Below are positions 1 to 7,450 of a stretch of DNA of 10,799 bases, in pieces (the first letter of the stretch is position 1; every line of letters starts with the position of its first letter). The stretch comes from an uncultured Shinella sp. Lineage in GTDB: Bacteria; Pseudomonadota; Alphaproteobacteria; Rhizobiales; Rhizobiaceae. Made by a program: the position numbers and the translations under genes. The stretch lies in NCBI GenBank assembly GCA_946481465.1, contig CAMLOC010000054.1:1-10799 (forward strand), given 5' to 3'. A model generated the notes under the pieces. The model had not been told where the DNA came from, made no database searches, and was given only the letters and a program-made list of their open reading frames with translations.

Positions 1-755
<755 letters not shown>

Positions 756-759
<4 letters not shown>

Positions 760-1529
760 AACGGCTCGCCGGCAGAAGCGCGCTGATCACCGGATCGGCG
801 CGCGGCATCGGCCGCGCTTTCGCGGAAGCCTATGTGCGCGAGGGCGCGCGTGTCGCCATCGCCGACATCGATAGCGAACGGGCGGCGGCGACGGCCCGCG
901 AGATCGGCCCGGCCGCCTATGCAGTCGAGATGGACGTGACGCGGCAGGCTTCGATCGACGCGGCCGTCGCGGCCTGCGTGAAGGAAGCCGGCGGCATCGA
1001 CATTCTCGTCAACAATGCGGCGCTGTTCGACCTGGCGCCGATCGTCGAGATCACGCGCGAGAGCTACGAGAAACTGTTCTCGATCAACGTCGCCGGCACG
1101 CTCTTCACCCTGCAGGCGGTGGCCAGGCAGATGATCGCGCAGGGGCGCGGCGGCAAGATCATCAACATGGCGAGCCAGGCCGGCCGGCGCGGCGAGGCGC
1201 TGGTCGGCGTCTATTGCGCCACCAAGGCGGCGGTCATCAGCCTCACCCAGTCGGCCGGGCTGAACCTCATCGCGCACGGCATCAACGTCAACGCCATCGC
1301 GCCCGGCGTGGTCGACGGCGAGCATTGGGACGGCGTCGACGCGCTCTTCGCCCGATACGAGAACCGGCCGCTCGGCGAGAAGAAGCGGCTGGTCGGCGCG
1401 GAAGTGCCCTTCGGCCGCATGGGCACCGCCGAGGACCTGACGGGCATGGCGGTCTTCCTCGCCTCGCAGGAGAGCAACTACATCGTCGCGCAGACCTACA
1501 ATGTCGACGGCGGCAACTGGATGAGCTGA
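756..1529 (+). CDS. smoS: Sorbitol/polyol dehydrogenase, short-chain dehydrogenase family
   Basis: This 257-residue classical SDR is expected to oxidise sorbitol (and probably galactitol or related polyols) to the ketose with NAD+ in the cytoplasm. The Rossmann motif TGSARGIG is at residues 12-19. D37 at the end of beta-2 suggests preference for NAD over NADP, and NNAA is at 86-89. The catalytic set is N111, S140, Y153 and K157. Length and the S-Y-K positions agree with the Rhodobacter sphaeroides SmoS type of sorbitol dehydrogenase, as I recall it. The start is the ATG in the ATGA overlap with smoK, preceded by GGAAAGG seven bases upstream. The SDR fold is certain. The substrate is inferred from position between smoK and mtlK, and an L-iditol, galactitol or ribitol preference cannot be excluded. 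Confidence 0.9.
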
Positions 1530-1586
1530 GGCCCGCCGCAAGCGGACCCGGCCCGGAATAGACCGGACAACCGGAAGGAATGGACC

Positions 1587-3071
1587 ATGACCACGAAACT
1601 GTCGCTCGCCACCCTCGATGCGGTCGAAAGGACCGCAGGCGTTCCGGCCTACGGGCGCGACGGCCTTGCAGCGGGCATCGTGCATTTCGGCGTCGGCAAC
1701 TTCCACCGGGCGCACCAGGCGGTCTATCTCGACGATCTCTTCAATCTCGGCCTCGATCATGACTGGGCGATCATCGGCGCCGGCGTCCTGCCCTCCGATG
1801 CGGCGATGCGCGACAAGCTGGCCGGCCAGGATTTCCTGACCACCGTCGTCGAGCAGGACAACAACCGCTCCGGCGCGCGCGTCACCGGTGCGATGATCGG
1901 CTACCTTGCGCCCGGCAACGCGGCGGCGACCATTGCGCAACTGGCGGACCCGGCGATCCGCATCGTCTCGCTGACCATCACCGAGGGCGGCTATTTCATC
2001 GATCCCGCTTCCGGCGTCTTCGATCCGGCGCACCCGGCGATCGCCGCCGATGCCGCCAACCCGGCCGATCCGAAGACCGTCTTCGGGCTCATCCTCGCCG
2101 GCCTGAAGGCGCGCAGGGACAAGGGCATGCCGCCCTACACCGTCATGTCCTGCGACAACATCCCGGGCAATGGCGAGGTGACGCACGCCGCCGTCTCCGG
2201 CCTTGCCCGCCTTTCCGATCCCGCTCTTGCCGACTGGATCGACGCCAACGTCGCCTTCCCGAACGGCATGGTCGACCGCATCACGCCGGCGACCGGGCCG
2301 CGCGAGATCGGCATCGTCGCGGATGACTACGGCATCGACGATGCCTGGCCGGTCTTCTGCGAGGAGTTCAAGCAATGGGTGCTGGAGGATCATTTCCCTG
2401 AGGGCCGCCCGGCGCTGGAAAAGGCCGGCGTGCAGTTCGTGCCCGATGTGGCGCCCTACGAGCACATGAAGATCCGTATCCTCAACGGCGGCCATGCGGC
2501 AATCGCCTATCCGGCCGCCTTGCTCGATATCCATTTCGTGCACGAGGCGATGGAGGATCCCGATATCCGCGCCTTCCTCGCCAAGCTGGAGCGCGAGGAG
2601 ATCATCCCCGTCATCCCGCCCGTGCCGGACACGGACCTCAACGACTATTTCTCGCTGATCGAGCGCCGTTTCCTGAACCCCAAGATCGCCGACACCATCC
2701 CGCGGCTGGCGCAGGACGGCTCCAACCGCCAGCCGAAGTTCATCCTGCCCTCCACCGCCGATCGGCTGGCGCGCGGCGAGGACGTCGTCGGCCTCGCGCT
2801 CGTCTCGGCGCTGTGGTGCCATTACCTCGCCGGCGCGACCGACAGCGGCAAGGCGATCACCTTCAACGATCCCAATATCGACCGTATCCACGCAGCGGCG
2901 ACGGCGGCCAAGGGCGATCCCGATGCCTTCCTGGAACTGAAGGACATTTTTGGCGCCGTGGCGGGGTCCGGGCTCTTCCGCAAGCGCTTTGCCAACGCCC
3001 TGAAATCCCTCCAGCAGAAGGGGACGCGGGCGACGCTGAAGACCTATCTGGACGACGGGCTCGCCATCTGA
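1587..3071 (+). CDS. mtlK: Mannitol 2-dehydrogenase (long-chain polyol dehydrogenase)
   Basis: This 494-residue protein belongs to the polyol-specific long-chain dehydrogenase family. It would catalyse NAD-dependent oxidation of D-mannitol to D-fructose, with D-arabitol to D-xylulose a common side activity. The N-terminal dinucleotide-binding region includes HFGVGNFHRAHQ (residues 33-44). SCDNIPGNG is at 188-196 and the family signature FPNGMVDRITP at 224-234. The catalytic K-x4-N-x2-H motif is K295, N300 and H303, the same positions as in Pseudomonas fluorescens mannitol 2-dehydrogenase. The ATG at 1587 has GGAAGGA at 1573-1579, seven bases away, which decides the start. It lies 57 bp after smoS on the same strand with no terminator between, so it is very probably in the smo operon. 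Length is typical and no motif is missing. Confidence 0.95.
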   Translation: MTTKLSLATLDAVERTAGVPAYGRDGLAAGIVHFGVGNFHRAHQAVYLDDLFNLGLDHDWAIIGAGVLPSDAAMRDKLAGQDFLTTVVEQDNNRSGARVTGAMIGYLAPGNAAATIAQLADPAIRIVSLTITEGGYFIDPASGVFDPAHPAIAADAANPADPKTVFGLILAGLKARRDKGMPPYTVMSCDNIPGNGEVTHAAVSGLARLSDPALADWIDANVAFPNGMVDRITPATGPREIGIVADDYGIDDAWPVFCEEFKQWVLEDHFPEGRPALEKAGVQFVPDVAPYEHMKIRILNGGHAAIAYPAALLDIHFVHEAMEDPDIRAFLAKLEREEIIPVIPPVPDTDLNDYFSLIERRFLNPKIADTIPRLAQDGSNRQPKFILPSTADRLARGEDVVGLALVSALWCHYLAGATDSGKAITFNDPNIDRIHAAATAAKGDPDAFLELKDIFGAVAGSGLFRKRFANALKSLQQKGTRATLKTYLDDGLAI

Positions 3072-3099
3072 GGAAACCCCCACAATCGCGGGGCTTTCC
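3072..3099 (+). other. Intercistronic hairpin after mtlK
   Basis: An imperfect inverted repeat starts on the base after the mtlK stop codon. GGAAA (3072-3076) pairs with TTTCC (3095-3099), there is one C/C mismatch, CCCC (3078-3081) pairs with GGGG (3090-3093), and the loop is 8 nt. No T-run follows, so it does not look like an intrinsic terminator. A role in mRNA 3'-end protection or partial attenuation between mtlK and the HAD gene is inference. Confidence 0.4.
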
Positions 3100-3135
3100 A
3101 AGCGGAGGAGCAGACAGTACGAGAAAGGCCTGACA

Positions 3136-3843
3136 ATGGAACGGGACGTCATGGCCGCCAAACGGACAGAACTGGTGATCTTCGATTGCGACGGTGTGCT
3201 GGTCGACAGCGAACCGATCTCGATTGCGGTGCTGGTCGAGGCGCTGGCCGCGGCGGGCGTGACGATGAGCGCCGATGAGGCCCATGAGCGCTTCCTCGGC
3301 CGCAGCCTGAAGAGCATGTCGGAAATCCTGCATGCCGACTACGGGCTCGCGATCGACGCGGCCTTCCTGGAGGCGATGCGCAAGGTGCTCTACGAGCGCT
3401 TCCGCGCCGAGCTCAAGGCCATCGACGGCATCGCCGAAACGGTGGACGGGCTCGGCATCGCCCATTGCGTGGCCTCTTCGAGCCAGCTGGAGCGCATCCG
3501 CCTGTCGCTTACCGTCACCGGCCTCATCGACAGGTTCGAGCCGAACATCTTCAGCGCCAGCATGGTCGCGCGCGGCAAGCCGGCGCCCGATCTCTTCCTG
3601 CATGCCAGCGCGGCCATGGGGGTCGCGCCCGGCCGTTGCGTGGTGGTGGAGGACAGCCCTGCAGGCATCACGGCGGCAAAATCCGCCGGCATGCGGGTGG
3701 TCGCCTTCACCGGCGGCTCCCATGCGCGCGCGCCGCGCCACCGCGAGGCGCTGCTCAGCCTCGATCCCGACGTCCTGTTTGACGACATGCGGGAATTGTT
3801 ACAGTTTGTCCGCGAGGAAGAGGCCGGCGGGAAAGAATACTGA
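3136..3843 (+). CDS. HAD-superfamily hydrolase, beta-phosphoglucomutase/phosphatase-like
   Basis: This 235-residue haloacid dehalogenase family protein carries a cap domain between motifs I and II. Motif I is DCDGVLVD with nucleophile D17 and acid/base D19. Motif II is the ASSSQ serine region at about 113-117, motif III is K148 in RGKPAPD, and motif IV is E172-D173 in VVVEDSPAG. These are all the residues needed for phosphotransfer through an aspartyl-phosphate. The substrate is probably a sugar or sugar-alcohol phosphate, but the sequence does not say which. The ATG at 3136 is chosen because GAGAAAGG lies seven bases upstream; an ATG at 3151 has no good ribosome site. Its stop overlaps the start of the FGGY kinase gene by one base (TGATG), so the two are translationally coupled. 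It may clear phosphorylated side products of polyol catabolism (inference). Confidence 0.85.
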   Translation: MERDVMAAKRTELVIFDCDGVLVDSEPISIAVLVEALAAAGVTMSADEAHERFLGRSLKSMSEILHADYGLAIDAAFLEAMRKVLYERFRAELKAIDGIAETVDGLGIAHCVASSSQLERIRLSLTVTGLIDRFEPNIFSASMVARGKPAPDLFLHASAAMGVAPGRCVVVEDSPAGITAAKSAGMRVVAFTGGSHARAPRHREALLSLDPDVLFDDMRELLQFVREEEAGGKEY

Positions 3844-5426
3844 TGCGCGATCTGATCGTTGCGGTGGACATCGGCACGGGCAGTGCCCGGGCCGGCGTCT
3901 TCGACCGGAGCGGCGCCTTGCTGGGACGTTCCGAGCACCCGATCGCCCTGCGCCGGCCCGGCGTGAACCATGCCGAGCACGATTCGGAAGACATCTGGCG
4001 GGCGGCCTGCGCCGCGGTGAGGGCGGCCCGGGCGCTTGCGGGCGCGGAGGCGGACCGCATCGCCGCCCTCGGCATCGATGCGACCTGCTCGCTGGTCGTC
4101 CGGGACACGGCTGGACGGCCTCTGGCCGTCTCCGGCGGCGATGAGGCCCGCTGGGACACGATCGCCTGGTTCGATCACCGCGCGCTGGAAGAGGCGGACC
4201 GCTGCACGGCGACGGATCACCTGGCGCTGGCCCATTCGGGCCGCGTCATGTCGCCGGAAATGGAAATGCCCAAGCTGATGTGGCTGAAGCGCCACCGGCC
4301 GGAACAATGGGCGAAGACGGGCTATGTCTTCGACCTTGCCGATTTCATGACCTGGCGGGCGACCGGCGTGAATGCCCGCTCGCGCTGCACGATGACGGCG
4401 AAATGGAACTATCTCTCCCATGAAGGACAGCCCTGGAACGACAGCTTCCTGAACGCGATCGGCCTTGGGGACCTGCGCGAGCGCGCCGCGCTGCCGCAGG
4501 AAACGCTGGCGGTCGGCCGGGCCGTCGGGCGCCTTGCGCCGGAGGCCGCGGCGGAACTCGGCCTCGACACGGGCTGCGTGGTCGCGGCCGGCCTGATCGA
4601 TGCCTATGCCGGTGCGTTCGGGGTGCTCGGGCCCTTTGCCGGTGCGCCGGAGACGCTGGAGCGCCAGCTTGCCCTCATCGGCGGCACGTCGAGCTGCATC
4701 GTCGCCTTCTCGCGCGAGAAGCGGTTCGGCTTCGGCATGTGGGGGCCTTATTACGAGGCGGTGCTGCCGGGCTGGTGGCTGGTGGAGGGCGGCCAGTCGG
4801 CGACCGGCGCGCTGCTCGACCATGTCGTGCGCACGCACAGCGCGGGCGGCGAGCCGTCGGCGGCGAACCATGCGCGCATCGTCGCACGCATCCGCGCGCT
4901 GCAGGAAGAAGAGGGCGAGGCTTTCGCCGCGCGGCTGCATGTGCTGCCGGATTTCCACGGCAACCGCTCGCCGCTGGCCGATCCGCACGCCCTCGGCGTG
5001 GTCAGCGGCCTTTCGCTCGATGCTTCCTTCGACGGGCTCTGCCGCCTCTACTGGCGGACCTCGGTCGCCATTGCGCTTGGCATCCGCCATATCCTCGAAC
5101 GGCTCGGTGCAGACGGCTACCCGCTCGATACGCTGCATGTCGCCGGCGGCCATGTGCGCAATCCGCTGTTGATGGAACTCTACCGCGACGTCACCGGCTG
5201 CCGTGTCGTGGTGCCGCAGACCGGCGATGCGGTGCTGCTCGGCACCGCCATGGTGGCGGCGGTGGCCGGCGGGCTGCATGCCGACCTTCCGGCTGCCGGC
5301 CGGCAGATGTATCCGGGCAGCAGCGCCTTCCTTCCCGACCCCGCCCGAAAGGCCGGCTACGACCGGGACTATCGCCGTTTCCTCGCGCTCCACCGGCATC
5401 GGGCCGAGCTGGAAACGATCGACTGA
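3843..5426 (+). CDS. FGGY-family pentulose kinase, D-ribulokinase type
   Basis: This 527-residue cytoplasmic sugar kinase would phosphorylate a ketose, most likely a pentulose such as D-ribulose, with ATP, feeding the pentose phosphate pathway. The N-terminal phosphate-binding motif is DIGTGSAR (residues 9-16). WFDHRA is at 109-114, SGRVMSPEMEMPKLMWL at 132-148, the catalytic-base aspartate D253 in GLIDAYAG, the GGTSSC loop at 280-285, and a C-terminal adenosine-side motif AGGHVRNPLLMEL. The DHRA and SPEM...PKL segments are typical of the FGGY/D-ribulokinase branch (the 5C carbohydrate kinase group) rather than classical XylB xylulokinases. It is the last gene of the polyol operon and starts inside the HAD stop codon. 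The upstream dehydrogenases would supply fructose, xylulose or ribulose; the true substrate is inference. Confidence 0.85.
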   Translation: MRDLIVAVDIGTGSARAGVFDRSGALLGRSEHPIALRRPGVNHAEHDSEDIWRAACAAVRAARALAGAEADRIAALGIDATCSLVVRDTAGRPLAVSGGDEARWDTIAWFDHRALEEADRCTATDHLALAHSGRVMSPEMEMPKLMWLKRHRPEQWAKTGYVFDLADFMTWRATGVNARSRCTMTAKWNYLSHEGQPWNDSFLNAIGLGDLRERAALPQETLAVGRAVGRLAPEAAAELGLDTGCVVAAGLIDAYAGAFGVLGPFAGAPETLERQLALIGGTSSCIVAFSREKRFGFGMWGPYYEAVLPGWWLVEGGQSATGALLDHVVRTHSAGGEPSAANHARIVARIRALQEEEGEAFAARLHVLPDFHGNRSPLADPHALGVVSGLSLDASFDGLCRLYWRTSVAIALGIRHILERLGADGYPLDTLHVAGGHVRNPLLMELYRDVTGCRVVVPQTGDAVLLGTAMVAAVAGGLHADLPAAGRQMYPGSSAFLPDPARKAGYDRDYRRFLALHRHRAELETID

Positions 5427-5455
5427 AAACCATCTGAAAAAATTTTCGACCGGCG

Positions 5456-5480
5456 GGAACCAAATCCTGCCTCGCGGGTT
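5456..5480 (+). promoter_or_regulatory. EcfG (RpoE2)-type promoter for a small RNA
   Basis: GGAAC at 5456-5460 is followed by exactly 18 bases and TT at 5479-5480 (-10 region GGTT, against consensus CGTT). This matches the GGAAC-N18/19-TT consensus of Sinorhizobium RpoE2/EcfG general-stress promoters. The spacing is identical to the phyR, nepR and DUF883 promoters in this window. No convincing protein gene follows, but a compact three-hairpin RNA with a terminator does. Transcription should begin near 5486-5489. Confidence 0.75.
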
Positions 5481-5486
5481 TATCAG

Positions 5487-5615
5487 GTGTCACCGGTCAG
5501 CGCATGTCCCCCACATGCGAGGCCCTCGACTGGTGATCGACCACGATACCGTGTCCCCCTCCGGTCCGTGGATACTCAAGCAGCCAGTGTCTCCCAGACG
5601 CTGGCTGTTTTCTTT
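5487..5615 (+). ncRNA. Putative EcfG-dependent trans-acting sRNA with C-rich loops
   Basis: Predicted transcript of about 129 nt from the EcfG-type promoter to an intrinsic terminator. Three consecutive stem-loops fill almost all of it. Stem-loop 1 has an outer 9-bp stem (5490-5498 with 5528-5536, one G-U) enclosing a perfect 7-bp hairpin CGCATGT/ACATGCG (5501-5507 with 5513-5519) whose loop is CCCCC. Stem-loop 2 has CCACG/CGTGG (5541-5545 with 5567-5571) plus ACCG/CGGT (5548-5551 with 5562-5565) around the 10-nt loop TGTCCCCCTC. Stem-loop 3 is the terminator. C-rich exposed loops are complementary to Shine-Dalgarno sequences and are a known hallmark of alphaproteobacterial sRNAs. An EcfG/SigT-controlled sRNA with a C-rich loop (GsrN) is known in Caulobacter. 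Promoter, folds and terminator are read from sequence; expression, exact ends and targets are inferred. Confidence 0.7.
5581..5615 (+). terminator. Rho-independent terminator (sRNA and polyol operon)
   Basis: A 12-bp stem pairs 5581-5592 with 5596-5607 around a CCC loop, with a single G-U pair, and is followed by TTTTCTTT (5608-5615). It would end the sRNA and also any read-through from the upstream FGGY kinase gene, for which no other terminator is visible. Confidence 0.9.
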
Positions 5616-5666
5616 CGTGGCATCGGTGGAGATGTGAAGAGGGCGAGGCGACGCGATGTTTTCAGA

Positions 5667-5706
5667 CAAGGAAAAGGCGGCGGTGGGCGTGCCTCCCACC
5701 GCCGCC
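5667..5706 (-). terminator. Rho-independent terminator of phyR
   Basis: A perfect 12-bp inverted repeat GGCGGCGGTGGG (5676-5687) and its complement (5695-5706) enclose a 7-nt loop. Read on the - strand, the stem is followed by TTTTCCTT (complement of 5668-5675). It lies about 35 bp downstream of the phyR stop codon and faces the sRNA terminator across roughly 50 bp in which I see nothing else. Confidence 0.85.
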
Positions 5707-5741
5707 GGCTGCGCCGCCGCTGCGGCCGTCCGGGAGCGAGA

Positions 5742-6536
5742 TCAGGCCGCGGCGCGCGCTTGCGGGGTGAAGAGGAGAGCCTGGTTGATGAGCACCTTCA
5801 CCTGCTCCGGGTTGAACGGTTTGGAAACGAGGAAGGCTGGTTCCGGCCGTTCGCCGGTGAGCAGCCGCTCGGGATAGGCGGTGATGAAGATCACCGGGAT
5901 GTCGGTGCGGGCGAGGATCGAATTGACGGCATCGATGCCGGAGCTTCCGTCGGCAAGGCGCACGTCGGCGAGCACGAGGCCGGGGCGGCTATCGCTCCAG
6001 AGCGTCTCGGCCTCGGCCTGCGTGCGGGCGATGCCGGTGACGCGATGGCCCATGCCGTTGACCATGTGGGCAAGGTCGAGGGCGATCAACGGCTCGTCCT
6101 CGATGATCATGATGCCGGTCTCGGCCTGCGCCGCGATTTCCGTGAAGGCGGCGTCGAGCAGGGCGCGGATGGTGGTCGCCTCGGCGTCGAGGATGTCCGC
6201 CGTCTTTTCGACGGTGAAGCCCTCGACGGTCGCCAGCAGCAGTGCCTGCCGGCCGAGCGGGGGCACGCCGGAAAGATCGAACGGGGCCTCCGTGCCGGGC
6301 GCGATGGCGCCGGCGCCGCGGCTCAAGGAAACGGGCAGGGAGGAAATGATGCGGCTGAGGAGACCGAAGAGCCTTGCCTTGTCGTCCTCGCCCTCCGGCA
6401 TGACGGAGGGATCGATCAGGATGGTTTCGAGGGTCGCCGCCACATAGGCATCGCCGGAGGGCTGTGTTCCCGTCAGCGCGCGGGCATAGCGGCGCAGCGC
6501 CGGAAGGTGCGGTCCGATGCGGTCGGAAATCGGCAT
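5742..6536 (-). CDS. phyR: PhyR anti-anti-sigma response regulator of the general stress response
   Basis: This 264-residue protein fuses an N-terminal sigma-factor-like domain (about 1-135) to a C-terminal receiver domain (about 141-260). Phosphorylated PhyR sequesters NepR through its sigma-like domain and so frees EcfG. The receiver carries the acidic triad EDE (146-148), phospho-acceptor D191 in LADVRLADG, T219 in FITAYPERLLTG (the conserved FAT GUY-type region) and K239 in SKPF. The ATG at 6534-6536 is preceded on the - strand by AGGGGA; the frame extends upstream into nonsense, so this start is chosen. It is divergent from nepR-ecfG, with its own EcfG-type promoter and an intrinsic terminator downstream. 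The S. meliloti counterpart is called RsiB1. All key receiver residues are present. Confidence 0.96.
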   Translation of the reverse strand: MPISDRIGPHLPALRRYARALTGTQPSGDAYVAATLETILIDPSVMPEGEDDKARLFGLLSRIISSLPVSLSRGAGAIAPGTEAPFDLSGVPPLGRQALLLATVEGFTVEKTADILDAEATTIRALLDAAFTEIAAQAETGIMIIEDEPLIALDLAHMVNGMGHRVTGIARTQAEAETLWSDSRPGLVLADVRLADGSSGIDAVNSILARTDIPVIFITAYPERLLTGERPEPAFLVSKPFNPEQVKVLINQALLFTPQARAAA

Positions 6537-6583
6537 GATGGTCCCCTGTTCTGATCGTGTTCGAGTTGGCAGTCGACGGTTTG

Positions 6584-6608
6584 AACGCGGAAGCCAAATT
6601 AAGGTTCC
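6584..6608 (-). promoter_or_regulatory. EcfG-type promoter of phyR
   Basis: On the - strand, GGAAC (complement of 6604-6608) is followed by 18 bases and TT (complement of 6584-6585), with the -10 reading CGTT. This perfectly fits the alphaproteobacterial general-stress promoter. The predicted start is near 6577, giving a leader of about 40 nt to the phyR ATG. It implies positive feedback of EcfG on its anti-anti-sigma factor. Confidence 0.85.
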
Positions 6609-6615
6609 GGGACCG

Positions 6616-6640
6616 GGAACTTTTTTTGGCGCCGGGCATT
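6616..6640 (+). promoter_or_regulatory. EcfG-type promoter of nepR-ecfG
   Basis: GGAAC at 6616-6620 is followed by 18 bases, including a run of seven T, and TT at 6639-6640 (CATT at -10). It drives the nepR-ecfG pair with a short leader of about 20 nt before the ATG at 6668, and predicts autoregulation of the sigma factor with its anti-sigma factor. The -35 element is 7 bp from the oppositely directed -35 element of phyR. Confidence 0.85.
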
Positions 6641-6667
6641 TCCACGCCGAATTCGTCACCAGGGCAT

Positions 6668-6874
6668 ATGAAAGATGAGAGTGGCACAGTGAATAGCGTG
6701 AACAAGAAAGCAGGCGGAAAACGATCTTCCGCGAGCGACGACCCCAATGCGCAGATTGCGATGAAGCTTCGAGCCTTCTACCATCAGGTACAGGATGAGG
6801 CGCTTCCCCAGAGGTTCCTGGATCTTCTCGAGAAACTGGATGCGGTGGAAAACCGCGTGCAACGGGCTGATTGA
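6668..6874 (+). CDS. nepR: NepR anti-sigma factor
   Basis: This 68-residue NepR-family protein binds EcfG in the cytoplasm and is released when phosphorylated PhyR captures it. The family core is visible as two helices: residues 26-43 (PNAQIAMKLRAFYHQVQD) and residues 45-60, with the conserved ALPQRFLDLLEKLD. The N-terminal 25 residues are polar and lysine/serine-rich, as expected of a disordered tail. The ATG at 6668 (AGGG a few bases upstream) is chosen because it is downstream of the promoter. The same frame is open back to 6557, but that would start before the predicted transcription start. A GTG at 6689 is an alternative. It is followed after 7 bp by ecfG, and its stop codon lies inside the ecfG ribosome site. 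The S. meliloti counterpart is RsiA1. Confidence 0.93.
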   Translation: MKDESGTVNSVNKKAGGKRSSASDDPNAQIAMKLRAFYHQVQDEALPQRFLDLLEKLDAVENRVQRAD

Positions 6875-6881
6875 GGGTAGG

Positions 6882-7436
6882 ATGGATCAGGAACAGACGA
6901 CGTTCAAGCGGGAGCTGCTGGCGGTTCTGCCGAGCCTGCGCGCCTTTGCGATTTCTCTCATCGGCCGGCACGATCAGGCCGACGATCTCGTGCAGGATAC
7001 GATCATGAAGGCCTGGGCCAAGCAGGAACAGTTCGAGATGGGCACCAACATGAAGGCCTGGCTCTTCACGATCCTGCGCAACGAACTCTACAGCAAGATG
7101 CGCAAGCGCGGCCGCGAGGTGCAGGATTCCGACGGTCTCTTCACCGAGAACCTGGCACAGCACCCTTCGCAATACGGGTCGCTCGACATGCAGGACTTCA
7201 AGAAGGCGCTGGAGAAGCTGCCGGACGAACAGCGCGAGGCGATCATCCTGGTCGGCGCTTCCGGTTTCTCCTATGAAGAGGCTGCCGAGATCTGCGGCTG
7301 TGCGCTGGGCACCATCAAGAGCCGTGTCAACCGCGCCCGCCAGCGCCTGCAGGAACTGTTGCAGGTCAGCGGGGAAAGCGACTATGGCCCGGATGCGGTT
7401 TCCGCGCCGATCACCTCGCGCGCTTTCGCATCCTGA
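6882..7436 (+). CDS. ecfG: EcfG-family (RpoE2) general stress ECF sigma factor
   Basis: This 184-residue ECF sigma factor directs RNA polymerase to GGAAC...TT promoters of the general stress response. Sigma region 2 spans about residues 14-80 (DDLVQDTIMKAW at 34-45, MKAWLFTILRNELYSKMRK at 57-75). Region 4 spans about 106-160, with LPDEQREAIILVGASGFSYE and the DNA-recognition helix GTIKSRVNRARQRL (143-156). The C-terminal tail of about 20 residues is unstructured. The ATG at 6882 has GAGGG at 6873-6877, which overlaps the nepR stop codon and makes coupled translation likely. Co-transcription with its anti-sigma factor nepR and divergence from phyR is the canonical layout. In Sinorhizobium the gene is called rpoE2. 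Confidence 0.96.
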   Translation: MDQEQTTFKRELLAVLPSLRAFAISLIGRHDQADDLVQDTIMKAWAKQEQFEMGTNMKAWLFTILRNELYSKMRKRGREVQDSDGLFTENLAQHPSQYGSLDMQDFKKALEKLPDEQREAIILVGASGFSYEEAAEICGCALGTIKSRVNRARQRLQELLQVSGESDYGPDAVSAPITSRAFAS

Positions 7437-7450
7437 TGTAACGAAACATA

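Noticed and set aside
3390..5399. 669-residue open frame on the - strand
   Set aside because: It is antisense to the HAD and FGGY kinase genes, has no domain signature, and its composition is that of a GC-rich shadow frame.
5427..5455. AT-rich stretch GAAAAAATTTTC after the FGGY kinase gene as a terminator
   Set aside because: It has no GC stem, and the self-complementary AT bases alone would not form a stable terminator; the next real one is at 5581-5615.
5487..6554. 355-residue + strand frame starting with GTG right at the predicted sRNA start
   Set aside because: It crosses the strong terminator at 5581-5615 and then runs antisense through phyR, so it cannot be a translated unit of the sRNA transcript.
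7352..7377. GGAAC inside the end of ecfG as a promoter for the sensor kinase gene
   Set aside because: No TT is found at 18 or 19 bases downstream; the motif is simply part of the coding sequence.
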